From contig OY978526.1 in the NCBI GenBank assembly GCA_963854835.1, positions 88,939,846 through 89,003,845 on the forward strand: a DNA stretch of 64,000 nucleotides. The letters run 5' to 3'. The notes under the pieces are model-generated. The model was not told where the DNA came from and searched no databases. It saw only the letters and a program-made list of their open reading frames with translations. Both the position numbers and the translations under genes were made by a program. Within the stretch, counting starts at the first letter, position 1. Each line of letters starts with the position of its first letter. Source of the DNA: Megamerina dolium. Lineage: Eukaryota > Arthropoda > Insecta > Diptera > Megamerinidae. This document shows positions 1-10,314 of the stretch, piece by piece.

Positions 1-1643
1 ATGGCAACAATTTAAAATGTATTACTGACAGGGGAAACATTTCGGACGCATATTTGTTCATGATAACCCCTAATATTTCTTATCAAGATTATTTAACTTG
101 ATTTTCACCGGTGATTTCTTCAGCGGTCTGAAATCTTCCAAAAACTAAAATATAGGAGGGTTATCCGAGAGAGAGGTTTCAGCATTTTTGTTTAACAAAA
201 TATAACAAATAAAAATATTGATGTTACTTTTTTTTGAGATTAGAATATCTTGAGAGTATCACGACTGATTTCATTCTGTGCGGGCCTTTTTTCATCAACG
301 AAAATATAAATTAACTTGAATAAAACAATTTTGTTCTAGATGAAGAAATACTTGTATAAAGACAGTATTTAGCATGTAACTTATTTTAAACGTCTCCCAT
401 TTTCCACCTCCCGCCAACGCCCTTCTAACATATTATGTGCACAAATCTTTGAAAACTCCATCTATACTAAATTAGCCTATAATTAAGAGCACCCATCCTT
501 CAATTTTGTAGTATACGAACATTTTAATCTAATCTTAAATGTTTTGGCAAACCACTGTGCCAACTGAACCATCATCGCCAAGCCAAGTTAACCAATATAT
601 ACCAATCACACCATCATGTATATACATGTGTTTTTGTGGTGATGATTTTACTGATGATAATGATCACGATACTGATGGCAGTATGATGTACATTTTTGTA
701 ATTAATCAACTTTTGCAATATCAGGGCAACTGAGCTCTACCTATGTAGATATATATGTAGTACATACAAAAGTACATACCCAGATATAGCAAATTAAAGT
801 ACCTACCTACCTATCCACTGACAAATGTATGATAATAAAGCAAAGACATCATTATCCTTTCGATAAATAAAATAGAGTGTAAAAGAATACATGTATAAGA
901 AAGGTGAAAGAGAAAGGGTAAAATGTTGATAAAAGAGGCGCTTTAACCATGATTTATGATGGCTAATTTAAAATTGGATAGTTGGTTGGATTGGATGAGA
1001 AGAACGTAGACAAGTGATGGAAATGAATGAAATTTCAGTAACATTTTCAATAATAATTATAATTAAAATTCATAGATATTTTAGGTATGTATTTATAGAA
1101 GAATACCATAGGATTTTAAAAAATCATAATTATGGTTAATTAATCAATGACTTTTACATATTGTGTAACACATATGTTGATACATAATGAAATCAATAAG
1201 AGTGCCGAAAATTATATTCAACTATTTGTGCGCACATAATGAATTGGCATATGTACATAGTGTTTTCATAATGAATATTTATTCCACACACACACACACA
1301 TACACATGTTTTCCATTATCTTTGATTAGGCATATTTTGCATTTGCAAACAAACACCCTCACCGATTCACTCAATCAAAAAAAGTTCACAAATAAACATA
1401 ATTGACACACTATCATAATTGACCTCAGAAAATGTTATTGTCAATGTTGTTTATTGTCATTATTTTTGCAAATAATTTCAAATTTAACTCAATATAAATA
1501 CATTTTGTGGTAATTATACAATAGTAAGCAAAAAAAAAAAATTTGTTAATTATAATAACAATAAAACAAACAAAAACAACATACTAAAATATTTTCATAA
1601 AAAAAAATATTTTCTATATTTTCACATCATAAGAGTAAATATA
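1..1643. other. AT-rich non-coding stretch
   Basis: No coding region, RNA gene or recognisable element is seen here. The stretch has a short CA run near 1285-1303, several A runs near 1510-1620 and scattered ATATGTA-type words. The small open frames present have no family resemblance that I recognise. Confidence 0.6.
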
Positions 1644-2945
1644 AAGGGTTATCCATTTTGCGATTTCAAAAGTAAATGTAAATAAAACACATAAAATATT
1701 TTTTATCATGATATTTCTTTTTTATTATAAAGTTTGAACGTTGACATTATGTGTGAAATACTACATCATTTAAATGACCACCACGCGAATTGTTGCAAGC
1801 ATCGATTCTTTTGAGGTAATTTTCGACCACTTTTTGACACATATTGGGCGGTATCTCAGCCATAACGTGACGAATGTTGGTTTTTAGGTGCTCAAGAGTT
1901 AAAGGTTTATCTGCATAAACACGGTCTTTCGCGTAGCCCCACTAAAAAAAGTCAAGCGGTGTCAAATCGCATGATCTTGGTGGCCACTTGATATCGCCAC
2001 GACGAGAAATTACGCGGCCAGAAAATTTCTTTTGCAATAAAGCCATATTCGCTCGAGTTGTGTGGCATGTGGCACCGTCTTGTTGAAACCACATATTCTC
2101 TAAGTCGTATTCTTCAATAGGAGGCAAAAAAAGTCGGTTATCATATGACCATAACGCTCCGAATTGACAGTGACAGTCGTTCCATCGTCGTTTTCGAAGA
2201 AGTAAGGTCCAACCTCACCTCCGGACCAAAGAGCGCACCAAGCAGTGACTTTTTGTGGATGTAGTGGCCTCTCTTCAATTACTTGAGGATTCTCAGAACC
2301 CCAAATATGACAATTTTGTTTGTTAACATACCCACCGAGTGAGAAATGTGCTTCGTCGCTGAAGAAAATTTTGTTCGAAAAATCGCCGTCCACCGCCTGT
2401 TGTTCAAGCACCCATTCGACGTATCTACGACGTTGTGAATAGTCAGCTGGCTTCAGTTGTTGTGTGAGCTGGATTTTATATGGATGTAGGTGTAGATCCA
2501 AATGCAAAATCCGCCATAATGTGCCGTAAGACAGTCCTAATTCCTGAGAACGACGAGGAATCGACACATTCGGGTCTTCGGCAACACTTTCACTTACAGC
2601 AGCGATATTTTCGGTGGTACGAGCGAAACGATGATGCACAGGCCTTACAATATCTGTAACCGATCCAGTCTCTTCATATTTCTTCACAATTTTGCCAATT
2701 GCTTGCGTAGTTGGACGATTATGTAAACCATAATCTCCTCTTAAAGCACGATATGTGGCTGTGGAAGAATCACCATTTTTGTAGTAGGTTTTTACAATTT
2801 TAATGCATTGTGCGATAGTTAAGCGATCCATTTTCGCAAATGTCAGACTTTGAACTGAAAAAGAAAGAAATTGTTTTAACAACTCAGTTTGACAGATGTC
2901 GAATTCTAGCCCTATACTTTTGAAACCACGAAATGGATAACCCTT
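1644..2945 (-). mobile_element. DD41D (rosa-type) mariner element, nearly complete
   Basis: This is a 1,302-bp Tc1/mariner element. Its ends are inverted repeats of about 30 bp: the left end starts AAGGGTTATCCATTTTGCGA, and the reverse complement of the right end starts AAGGGTTATCCATTTCGTGG, with only about three mismatches over 30 bases. Both ends are flanked by TA (1642-1643 and 2946-2947), the usual mariner target duplication. The interior holds one transposase gene on the minus strand, in the order expected for the family. Near-identical ends and few lesions suggest a fairly recent insertion. The D-41-D spacing of the transposase places it with the rosa-type basal mariners reported from tephritid flies; that placement comes from knowledge of the family, not from an alignment. 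Confidence 0.9.
1747..2831 (-). pseudogene. DD41D mariner transposase, one frameshift and one stop
   Basis: The transposase would cut and paste the element through its inverted repeats. The likely start is the ATG at 2829-2831 (MDRLTIAQCIKIV); an upstream in-frame ATG at 2880 gives residues unlike the family. The order is a helix-turn-helix N-terminus, then a DDD catalytic domain: FSDEAHF (first Asp), FQQDGATCHT (second Asp) and PLDFF (third Asp). Forty-one residues separate the second and third Asp. Two lesions are visible. A T-run near 2127-2133 shifts frame between ITDFF and PPIEEYD. The codon after DFF (about 1940) is TAG, where relatives have Leu before WGYAKD. The C-terminus (GGHLNDVVFHT) then runs to a TAA at 1747-1749. 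Total length is close to the roughly 360 residues usual for the family. The protein is inactive as it stands. Confidence 0.88.
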
Positions 2946-3190
2946 TACTTAAATACAGGTATGTGAACATGCATACATATATGTGCATAGGGTGGTTCAC
3001 ATACAAGTTATTTTTTTTTTTAAATAAAATTAAATTAATAAAAATCAATTAAATTCGATTTATTATGGGTTTATTGATCTCATTCACTGCCTCTGCTGAC
3101 TTCGCTGTAAGAAATCATATCAACACAATTTTAGAAGATTTTATTCTCGCACAGACGATATTCGCCTTGAGAGCATAAATCGTTTTTGAA
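2946..3190. other. Short AT-rich spacer
   Basis: Non-coding sequence between the DD41D mariner and the 3' tail of RTE copy A. Nothing else is recognised. Confidence 0.5.
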
Positions 3191-4236
3191 TTCTTCTTCT
3201 TCTTCTTATGTGGCCGTAACAACCGATGATCGATTTAGGCCGAACATATAATGCGGCTCCAGTCTTCTCTGTTCTTCGCTTACTTGCGCCATTTGGATAT
3301 TCCAAGCGCCGCCAGCTTACCCATCACTTGGTCCTTCCAACGGAGGTTTGGCCTTCCTGTTCTTTTGCGTTCTACAGCGGGTGCCAAATTAAATACCCTC
3401 TTCGTTGGAGCGTCTTCTTCCATTCGCTCGACATGGCCCACCCAGCGTAGCCGCTGAATTTTAATTTGCCTAACTATGTCAATGTCAGCGTACAACTCAT
3501 ATAGCTCATCGTTGTACCTCATACGGTACTCGCCTTCAACATTAAAAGGTCCACAGATCCTGCGCAGAACTTTTCTCGCAAAAACTCTAAGCATCCTCTC
3601 ATCCGTGGTGGAAATTGTTCAGTCTTCTGCGCCATATGTTAGGACAGGAATAATGAGGGACTTGTAGAGTGTGATTTTCGATCTTTGAGAACGGGCTCGA
3701 CTACTCAATTGCTTACTCAGCCCAAAGTAACACCTATTAGCAAGAGTTATCCGACGCATGATCTCCAGGCTGACGTCATTGCAGTTGTTGATGCTGGCTC
3801 CAAGATAGCGGAAGTCCTTCACCACCTCGAAAATGTAATTGTCAACAGTGATGTGTTGTCCAAGACGCCGGGGCTCTCTGTTTGTAGACACTAGGTACTT
3901 CGTCTTGCTCTCGTTCACCGTAAGACCCATTCGACGTGACTCTCGTTCCAATTCAGAGAATGCTGCACTGAGTGCTCGTGAGTTGATATCGATTATGTCA
4001 ATTATCGTCGGCATACGCCAACAGCATGACACTTTTGTTGAAGATAGTGTCATTATGTCGTAAATCTGCAGCTCGTATAATTTTCTCCATAATAAGGCTG
4101 AAGAAGTCACACTATAACGAATCACCTTGCCTGAAGCCTCGTTCGGTATTAAACGGAGAGGAGAGTTCCTTCCCAATTTTCACTGCCTAACGAGACTTAA
4201 GCAGTGTCATTTTGCAAAGTCGAATGAGTTTTGCAG
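3191..4236 (-). mobile_element. RTE-like non-LTR retrotransposon, copy A, 5'-truncated
   Basis: This copy is closely related to the RTE at 62.1-63.9 kb and lies in the same orientation. Its 3' end, on the left, is a (AAG)n tail (minus strand) at 3191-3208 directly after GGCCACAT, shared with the other copies. A 3' tail of short simple repeats is a known trait of the RTE clade. Coding remnants run from the reverse transcriptase thumb region to the C-terminus: VNESKTKYLVSTN, DFRYLGASIN, PVLTYGAED, FERKVLRRI-like residues, GHVERMEEDAP and GRPNLRWKDQV. The reading frame is broken between about 3594 and 3619 and again before 4176. The copy stops at about 4236 without the catalytic YADD segment in a clean frame. 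Confidence 0.85.
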
Positions 4237-4927
4237 TTTCTGCATTGTCCACATAATATTGTTCTTTTTTGGCAGCCCCAAAAAGGGGTCAAACAGAGGC
4301 TTGCCATCACCAAGACACGATTATAACACGACTAACGAACTTAGCGCTCAAAATATCCATTGCTTGGCTTGGTATATGACATGTGATAAGCCCATGTGTT
4401 TAACTTCAGACCAAAAGCAGTTACTAATCCTATTACTGTTGAGATCGGTGACGAATCAATGTTCTATGGATTAAGTTGTACACTTTCTGCCACAGCAGTA
4501 CCACTCTCGTAGCTATACAAAATACGTCAACAGGGACTTTTATACAAATGGTGGGTATTGGAAAATGTCAACTACTCGTTAGGAAAACTCTCTCGGTGAA
4601 ATATTGAAAAACGGTGCATTTTCTTATCCCAAAAATTGTACACGATTCCGAAATGGGTTAAGTCGAGCTAGCAATCGTAAGTTGAAAATATGTTGGTATG
4701 TATGGTAGAAATTAATTTGCATATGTACTTTTAAGCAGATGCACACACATACATAGATGAGAGTACAATTCATATTGTATATTGAAGTTAAATTAAATAA
4801 ATAAATTACGACTCTGCTTATCGCATTCATATGTAAATTTTAAATGAAATCAAAATATATCTACAATATGTACGAGTACTTGCAAATATGTAAAAATATT
4901 AATGGGGTTATAAAATGTTTGTATAAA
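4237..4927. other. Unassigned non-coding stretch
   Basis: No gene is recognised. The first 300 bases are less AT-rich than the flanks and may be a decayed repeat, but no family could be named. The rest is AT-rich with TACATA-type words. Confidence 0.4.
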
Positions 4928-5038
4928 TACAGGGTGTTTCATTTAATTATATCTTTTTCATATAATTGGGAATACATTTAAAAGGGACAAGTTGTTAATG
5001 TTGAATAGCATATTCAACATTAATTGAATCACCTTATA
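4928..5038. mobile_element. Candidate short MITE with internal hairpin
   Basis: The left end TACAGGGTGTTTCATTTAAT and the reverse complement of the right end (ATAAGGTGATTCAATTAAT) are imperfect inverted repeats about 110 bp apart. Inside lies a perfect 13-bp inverted repeat, TTAATGTTGAATA at 4995-5007 and its complement at 5011-5023, with a 3-base loop GCA. CAGGGTGTT-type ends occur on several insect Tc1/mariner-like elements. No coding capacity and no clear target duplication is visible. Confidence 0.4.
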
Positions 5039-5559
5039 TGTAATAAATATGGGCTTACGTACTAGTACATAAATTTGCTCTATCATTTCATCTCCCCAAA
5101 AAACGTATGTTGTTTTTGTAAGCAGTTTGTATTTGTTATTTGACGAAATTTTTCAAATTAACTTATGATTATTTATTATGTTTACCATTGCATTTGCAAA
5201 TGCATGTGTAAATGAGTTAATAGCTAATGCTAGGAAAATACATTTATTGCTAATCACGTTTTGGGACAAAATTTTATTACCCTAAATTCCATTTTGCATT
5301 GCATTAATGTTATAATGTGTTGTGACTTGTTAGTGCTTAGTTCTCATATAATAAATTGTAATTAAATATTAAAATTTAATAAAGCAATGCAAATAAATAG
5401 AAAAGATTTAAAAACAGTTTTCACCATCACATAATTAATTAGTCACTAATCACAGCTGTTGTATTATTAAAACTAATAATAAACTTGAATCACCATAGTT
5501 CCAATGTGGGCAATTTAAAATTGAGGAATATTGAAATTTCTAATGACATGAGGAACGTA
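5039..5559. other. AT-rich non-coding stretch
   Basis: No gene, RNA or element is recognised in this AT-rich stretch. Confidence 0.5.
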
Positions 5560-6480
5560 TTTAGGTTCGGTTAAATTTGCTTGGTTGATCTATAAGATCT
5601 CACGTAGACCAATACCGGTCCATTATGATACCAAGTGAAATTGTGGGATTGCTTATATTTTGCTTTTAATACATTTTTTTGCGAGTTTCAATAAAACACT
5701 ACCTTTGTGACCTGCAATGGTTTCCAGGGTTGGAAAGGTCGCAGATCCAAGGTAGTTGAAACGCAATCTGTAGAGTGCTGGGCAGTGACAAAGTAGGTGC
5801 TCTAAGGTACCCCTAGCATTGACCTCGTTGCTATCAGACCGTATCAGACCAATTTTTGCAGCGTAAGACGTAGTAAGGCAGTGTCCCGTAAGAATCCCAA
5901 ACAGTAATTTACAATCCTCTCTTGGGAGTTATAAAATGTAGTCGGTGCATTTGCTGTCATGTGTGCGAAGCATGAGGTTAATCCCTACCACAAGGACTCC
6001 ACTTCCTGAATCATTGCTACGGCAATCTCTGTTTTCAATGTGGAAAGAGGAGGATGTATGTGCAGCGAACTGACCTTCGACAGGCTTACGCCAGCTTTGC
6101 CGAGTGCGTCCAATTTTTCATTACCCTCAATTCCCTTATGTCCCGATACCCAATAGATGGTGACGTGTCTGTCAACGCATAGTCTATCCATTCAAGTTCT
6201 ACACTGTCGTACGCGTTGTGAGTTTGTCATTGCAGCTTCTATTGCCTTAATGGCTGCTTGGCTGTCAATGAATATATTAACCTAAGAGCTAAGGGGAGCG
6301 CCTTCAACTGCCAGCTCTGCTGCCTTCATAGTGGCGCAGATCTCAGCCTGAAAGACGCTGCAGCAATCTGGGAGCTTATATGATTGTTAATGCCCAAGCT
6401 CCGAACAGAACACTGTAGCCCCAGCGCCATTTTGGATCCATCGGTAAACAGGTTGCAGGAGTGACAATCCATGTTGATTA
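5560..6480 (-). mobile_element. RNase H-bearing LINE relic (I/R1/LOA group), 3' part
   Basis: The minus strand carries the C-terminal part of an ORF2 with an RNase H domain. The segments are NLFTDGSKM (first catalytic Asp), FQAEICATMKAAELA (Glu), FIDSQAAIKAI (Asp) and WVSGHKGIEGNEKLDALG (last Asp), spread over about 6475-6060. After these comes a C-terminal stretch resembling LTGHCL...GTLEHLLCHCPALYRLR at about 5900-5760, typical of the Cys/His-rich tail of such ORF2s. Several frameshifts and stops separate the pieces; only 5985-6191 is one clean frame. The putative 3' UTR runs to about 5560 and ends with AACCGAACCTAAA on the minus strand. The group is inferred from the RNase H plus Cys-rich tail; the exact clade is not resolved. 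Confidence 0.75.
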
Positions 6481-6484
6481 ATTT

Positions 6485-7090
6485 GGACAAAAATTATAAT
6501 TCAGCTTCATAGTACAAAAATGAATAAAAACTAAATTCCTTAACATTTATAATTTTCTGGAATCACAAAATCGCTTATGTTTTACTTATATTGTAATATT
6601 ATTATCGCATTTTAACGCAATTCTTTTTGCTGTGCCAGCAATCTCATTTTGATCCCTTCTTCTGTTGTTAATTTTCATATGCCCTCTATGTAGGAGGTAC
6701 ATACTTTGCTTGATTATAAATGAGAGTACCTTTGGATTTGTATTTGAGTTTGTGTTGCAGTGTCCTCGCGCATGAATGACAACTTCATTAATCATAACAT
6801 TGTACCAGCAATAATTGTGTACTCTTATAATGGATGAACATCAATGCACGGTGATTCATTTGCAAAAAAAAATATGAGTGCATATGTTATACAATATTGG
6901 GGAATAAGTATTGCATTATACCATTGGATTTTGGGTTTTAATATGTGAACAAAAAACTGATTTTAAACAGAAACTAGCCAAAAGTTATAGTTGTGTATTT
7001 ACAATTCTAAAATTAAGTCTTTCTTAATACTTGATTTTTTAAGAGCCTTCGGATTTGATTTAAAAAAGAAGCACATAAAATTTAGAGAAA
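6485..7090. other. AT-rich non-coding stretch
   Basis: No gene or repeat family is recognised between the RNase H relic and the DD41D relic. Confidence 0.5.
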
Positions 7091-7129
7091 TGTATGAAAT
7101 CCCTATTTGAGTCGATAGAATGATCTATG

Positions 7130-7620
7130 TAATTCAATGTTTGAGGGTGATGTCATGTAAATGTTGACCGCGGCTGAGCCTTAAATGGTTCATCCGCTGG
7201 GTCCAATTTTAGCATACTCTCTGCAACATATCAGCCAGTATCTCATGAATAATATCTTCAATATTGACTTCGGGATTGTCGCTTTAGGCACGAACCTTAA
7301 CATAGCCCCCACAAAAAATAGTCTAAAGGCGTTAAATCGCATGATCTAGGCGGCCAATTGACCGGCCCCAAACGTGAAATAAACTGTTCATCGAACTCGC
7401 CTCTCAATTGGTCCATTGTTTCGCGTGCTGTGTGGTATGTGGGACTGTCTTATTGAATGCACATGTCAGCCAAGTCCAGCTCTTCCATTTTGGGCAAAAA
7501 AGAGTTTACAATCATGGCACGGTAGCGCTCGCCATTCGCAGTAACGTTCCTGACTTTGTCGTTTCTGAAAAAGTACGGTCCAATAATGCCACCGGCCCAT
7601 AATCCACACTAAACAATGCC
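7130..7620 (-). pseudogene. Old DD41D mariner transposase fragment
   Basis: The minus strand encodes remnants collinear with the transposase at 1.7-2.8 kb: GGIIGPYFFRND, NGERYRAMIVNSFLP, then D(S)PTYHTARETMDQ, and WPPRSCDLTPLDYFLWG. The second catalytic residue lies in a frame containing a stop just before it. The third Asp is kept in PLDYF, again 41 residues downstream. The C-terminal part (about 7140-7290) is out of frame. The N-terminal half and both ends are missing or unrecognisable, so this copy is much older than the 1.6-kb one. The sequence is diverged enough to be a different subfamily. Confidence 0.75.
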
Positions 7621-7624
7621 AAAA

Positions 7625-8685
7625 AAAAAAAGTTGCGAAGAAATAACCCTGTAATTTCCGAAATAGCTCCTTATTATTTTGTCCTATTGTTCTATAGGAT
7701 CAACCCACTGTGAAAATCCATGTGACGATTTAATTATGCTCCGACATTACATGTTCATTTAAAATCATGCGAAAATCATTTGAATTGTTCAAATTTCAAT
7801 TGGTCCTACGAAGTTGCATCGTAGGTACATATGCTATATACATGTTGACAAGAACATTCACAATAATTGTGTGAAAATCACACATATACATGAAGAAGAA
7901 ATTATGCACGCAATTAAAACTTTAAACACATTTGCGTTTTATGTGCGGTGTATTTCTTTTAATCTGTAGCATATAGTACAAACAGATTTTTTACATAATT
8001 CATACATATATGTATATGCGCTTTCAGCAACACTTAGGAAGAATGGTTTAGTGAGCTTTTGATTAAATTTAATATGATGTTCTTCATACATACTTCGCAC
8101 GTCACTTCAGTTATGTGTGTGTCGTTTATTGTATATGTGGATACTTGACTTATCGATGACATTGTGCCTATACATGTATATCCAATTATATGTAAATGTT
8201 GAAAATTAAGTGTCAGTGCCCAATGACGTACATGTGTATATGTAAATGCAGAAGGCTATGTCTGTAATACGTTAATGCATTATGCAAATGGGTTTTTGAT
8301 TATATACATATATTTATATAGTTGTAGACGTATATATGATTTCATAATTACATTTGTACCGACTTGTATATGTTATGTAGAAGCATGTACAAAATGGATA
8401 AGATCCAATGGGCTAGCACGGTTCAATAATACAATATTCTCTCAGTATCTGCCACTGTTATGGGTTGGCAATGCTCAGTGCTTAAGACATTTATTTTCTG
8501 AGTCGTAGGGCTTGAGTTCTACTACACTGATTTTACTTTGTTTCTTCGTTAAGCATTTAGTGAGTTACAATATCGCCATTCCTAATCATGTACATGTACA
8601 GCCAAGTAAGGTAAGATAAAGAAATATTAAATTATCGTTTTCTAAAGAAAATAAAACGCTTATGTTAAAGTGAAAAGATAAAAAT
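7625..8685. other. AT-rich non-coding stretch
   Basis: No gene is recognised. It is rich in ATACATATATG-type words that are common in fly non-coding DNA. Confidence 0.5.
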
Positions 8686-9900
8686 AATTTATTCAAAGTA
8701 ATGGCCATAGCTTTCTATACATATTGACCAACTTTCAGTCAATTTGTGGATACCACGCCAGAAAAAGTGATCGTCTTTTGATGAAAACCATTCAGAAACT
8801 CAATTTTCTAGTTCTTCAGATGTTTTGAAGTGCTGTTCCTTAAGTGTGTGACCTATAGATGAAAACAAGTGGTAATCGGTAGGAGGCAACTGTGGTGAAT
8901 ATGGCGGGTGGGGTAACAAATACCAGCCAAGTGATTTGATCGTATTCTGAACCGGTTTTGCTTTGTGTGCCTGTGCATTGTAGTGTAAAGCAAAATTACC
9001 TTACCGTGTCTTCTGGCCCATTCTGGTCGTTTCTTTCGATCAATAAAAAAAAAAAAGCAAATATGTGGCACTGAAAGCCACATATTCCATTATTCTCTTC
9101 CATTACTGTTGTGCGTCTTAAATTTTTGGACAGTATTAGAAGGGACCTACTTATTTTAGCCGGTTCCAAACGGCAGAACCCTTGTGACATCACTTTTTCT
9201 GAGCTTTGTCACAGAGTTCTTTTAGAAGCTCTTTCATGGTAAGTTGTTACTGTCGGAAGAATTACCAATTGCTTGCCGACAGGTGGGTATCATTTGAAAG
9301 AAAAATATTTTCGATATTAAATTTGTTATGCATCAGCCATCACCTTTCTGATCCCACCAAATACACAGCAGCCTTTTCTTTCCAAAGCGATCCGATCTTG
9401 CGGTCAATGTTGATGGTTGGCCTGGTGTAACCCATAATTTTTTGCATTTAGGATTCTCAAAGTAAATCCACTTTTCATCACTAGTCACAATTTGATGGAA
9501 ATAAACGCTTTTGATCTTGTATTTGAAGCAAAATTTAACATGTGTTTATTCGGTTTTCCATCTGTTGCTCAGTCAAATTCATGTGGCATCCATTTTCCGG
9601 TCTTTTTGATCTTTCCCATAGCTTTTAAATGGTTGGAAATGGTTTTTTTGTGTAACATTTAACATTTCTGCCAGTGTCACCTTCGTCCAACAATGCTTGC
9701 AATTCGATGTCTTCAAACATTTATCGGTGGCCTTCCACGTTCTTCATTTCTCAAATCAAAATCATCAATTTTGGATCTTTCCTATAGCTTTTCAATGGTT
9801 AGAAATTGTTTTTTTTTGTGTAACATTTAATATTTCTGCCATGTGTTGTTGACTTAAAGTGTCATCTTCGTCCAACAATGCTCGCGATTCGGTATCTTCA
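8686..9900 (-). mobile_element. Decayed DD34D-type mariner, carrying a SINE and an internal duplication
   Basis: Minus-strand remnants follow the mariner order. Near 9700-9850 are N-terminal pieces. At 9360-9500 are FHQIVTSDEKWIYF (first catalytic Asp), PGQPSTLTARSDRFGKK and WWDQKG. At 9030-8700 are RPEWARRHGKVILL, HYNAQAHKAKP, LPHPPYSPQLPPTDYHLF (third Asp) and a C-terminus ending GHYFE. The second catalytic Asp of the usual HDNA is Tyr here (HYNA). A SINE lies between the two coding blocks, and about 35 residues that should connect them are missing. A segment at 9606-9675 recurs at 9772-9842 (a roughly 165-bp step), so part of the N-terminal region is duplicated. Stops and frameshifts are many. 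Subfamily placement, perhaps near mellifera, is uncertain. Confidence 0.8.
9043..9338 (-). repeat. tRNA-derived SINE copy 1, 5'-truncated, A-tailed
   Basis: The sequence matches the body of the full-length SINE at 45303-45675. In minus orientation it begins after the tRNA-like head, at GGCTGATGCATAACAAATTT, and ends with GTGCCACATATTTGC followed by an A-rich tail, read at the left as T/A-rich sequence around 9044-9060. Diagnostic body words include TTGCCGACAGGTGGG, AGCTTTGTCACAGAG and GCCGGTT (plus-strand spellings). It sits inside the mariner relic. Confidence 0.8.
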
Positions 9901-9954
9901 AGTAAAGCCGAATTTTATGGGACGGAACCAGTAGTTGCTCTTAGTAACGAGACG

Positions 9955-10200
9955 GTGAAGGCAAAGGTATGAAGATTGGATAAGAAAACTCCATCTCACA
10001 AGATGGCAGAGTATGTTCACTTGTCGACAGGCAAAGGCTTCGTTGAGGCTACCAAGGGGCTGTGAATCGGGGAGGGCTCTCAGACTGGAACGGATAACTC
10101 TGAACTGCCACCTCAGCAAGATGGGTCTTGTTGAAGGGGAGGATGCTGACAACAAGACTCTTCCATCGTACATGGTTCTGGGATCGTATATACGAGGTTT
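9955..10200 (+). pseudogene. LINE ORF2 C-terminal fragment (RNase H group)
   Basis: The plus strand encodes ...RQAKASLRLPRGCESGRALRLER followed by NCHLSKMGLVE, which resembles the stretch after RNase H in I/R1/LOA-type ORF2 proteins (usually ...LTGHCRL..HL.K.GL). The fragment is short, lacks catalytic residues, and abuts the mariner relic. The clade cannot be named. Confidence 0.5.
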
Positions 10201-10314
10201 TGTCTTGCGTTGGTTTCATTAATCAGTTTCAAATTTCTGCCAGACGAGGATTAGCCTGCTGCTGCCAGTCCTATGTGATGGGGCTATCATCTATAGTTGC
10301 TTTGCTCTGATATA

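Noticed and set aside
539..1405. Small open frames in the first 1.4 kb
   Set aside because: Short, low-complexity and without family resemblance; expected by chance in AT-rich fly DNA.
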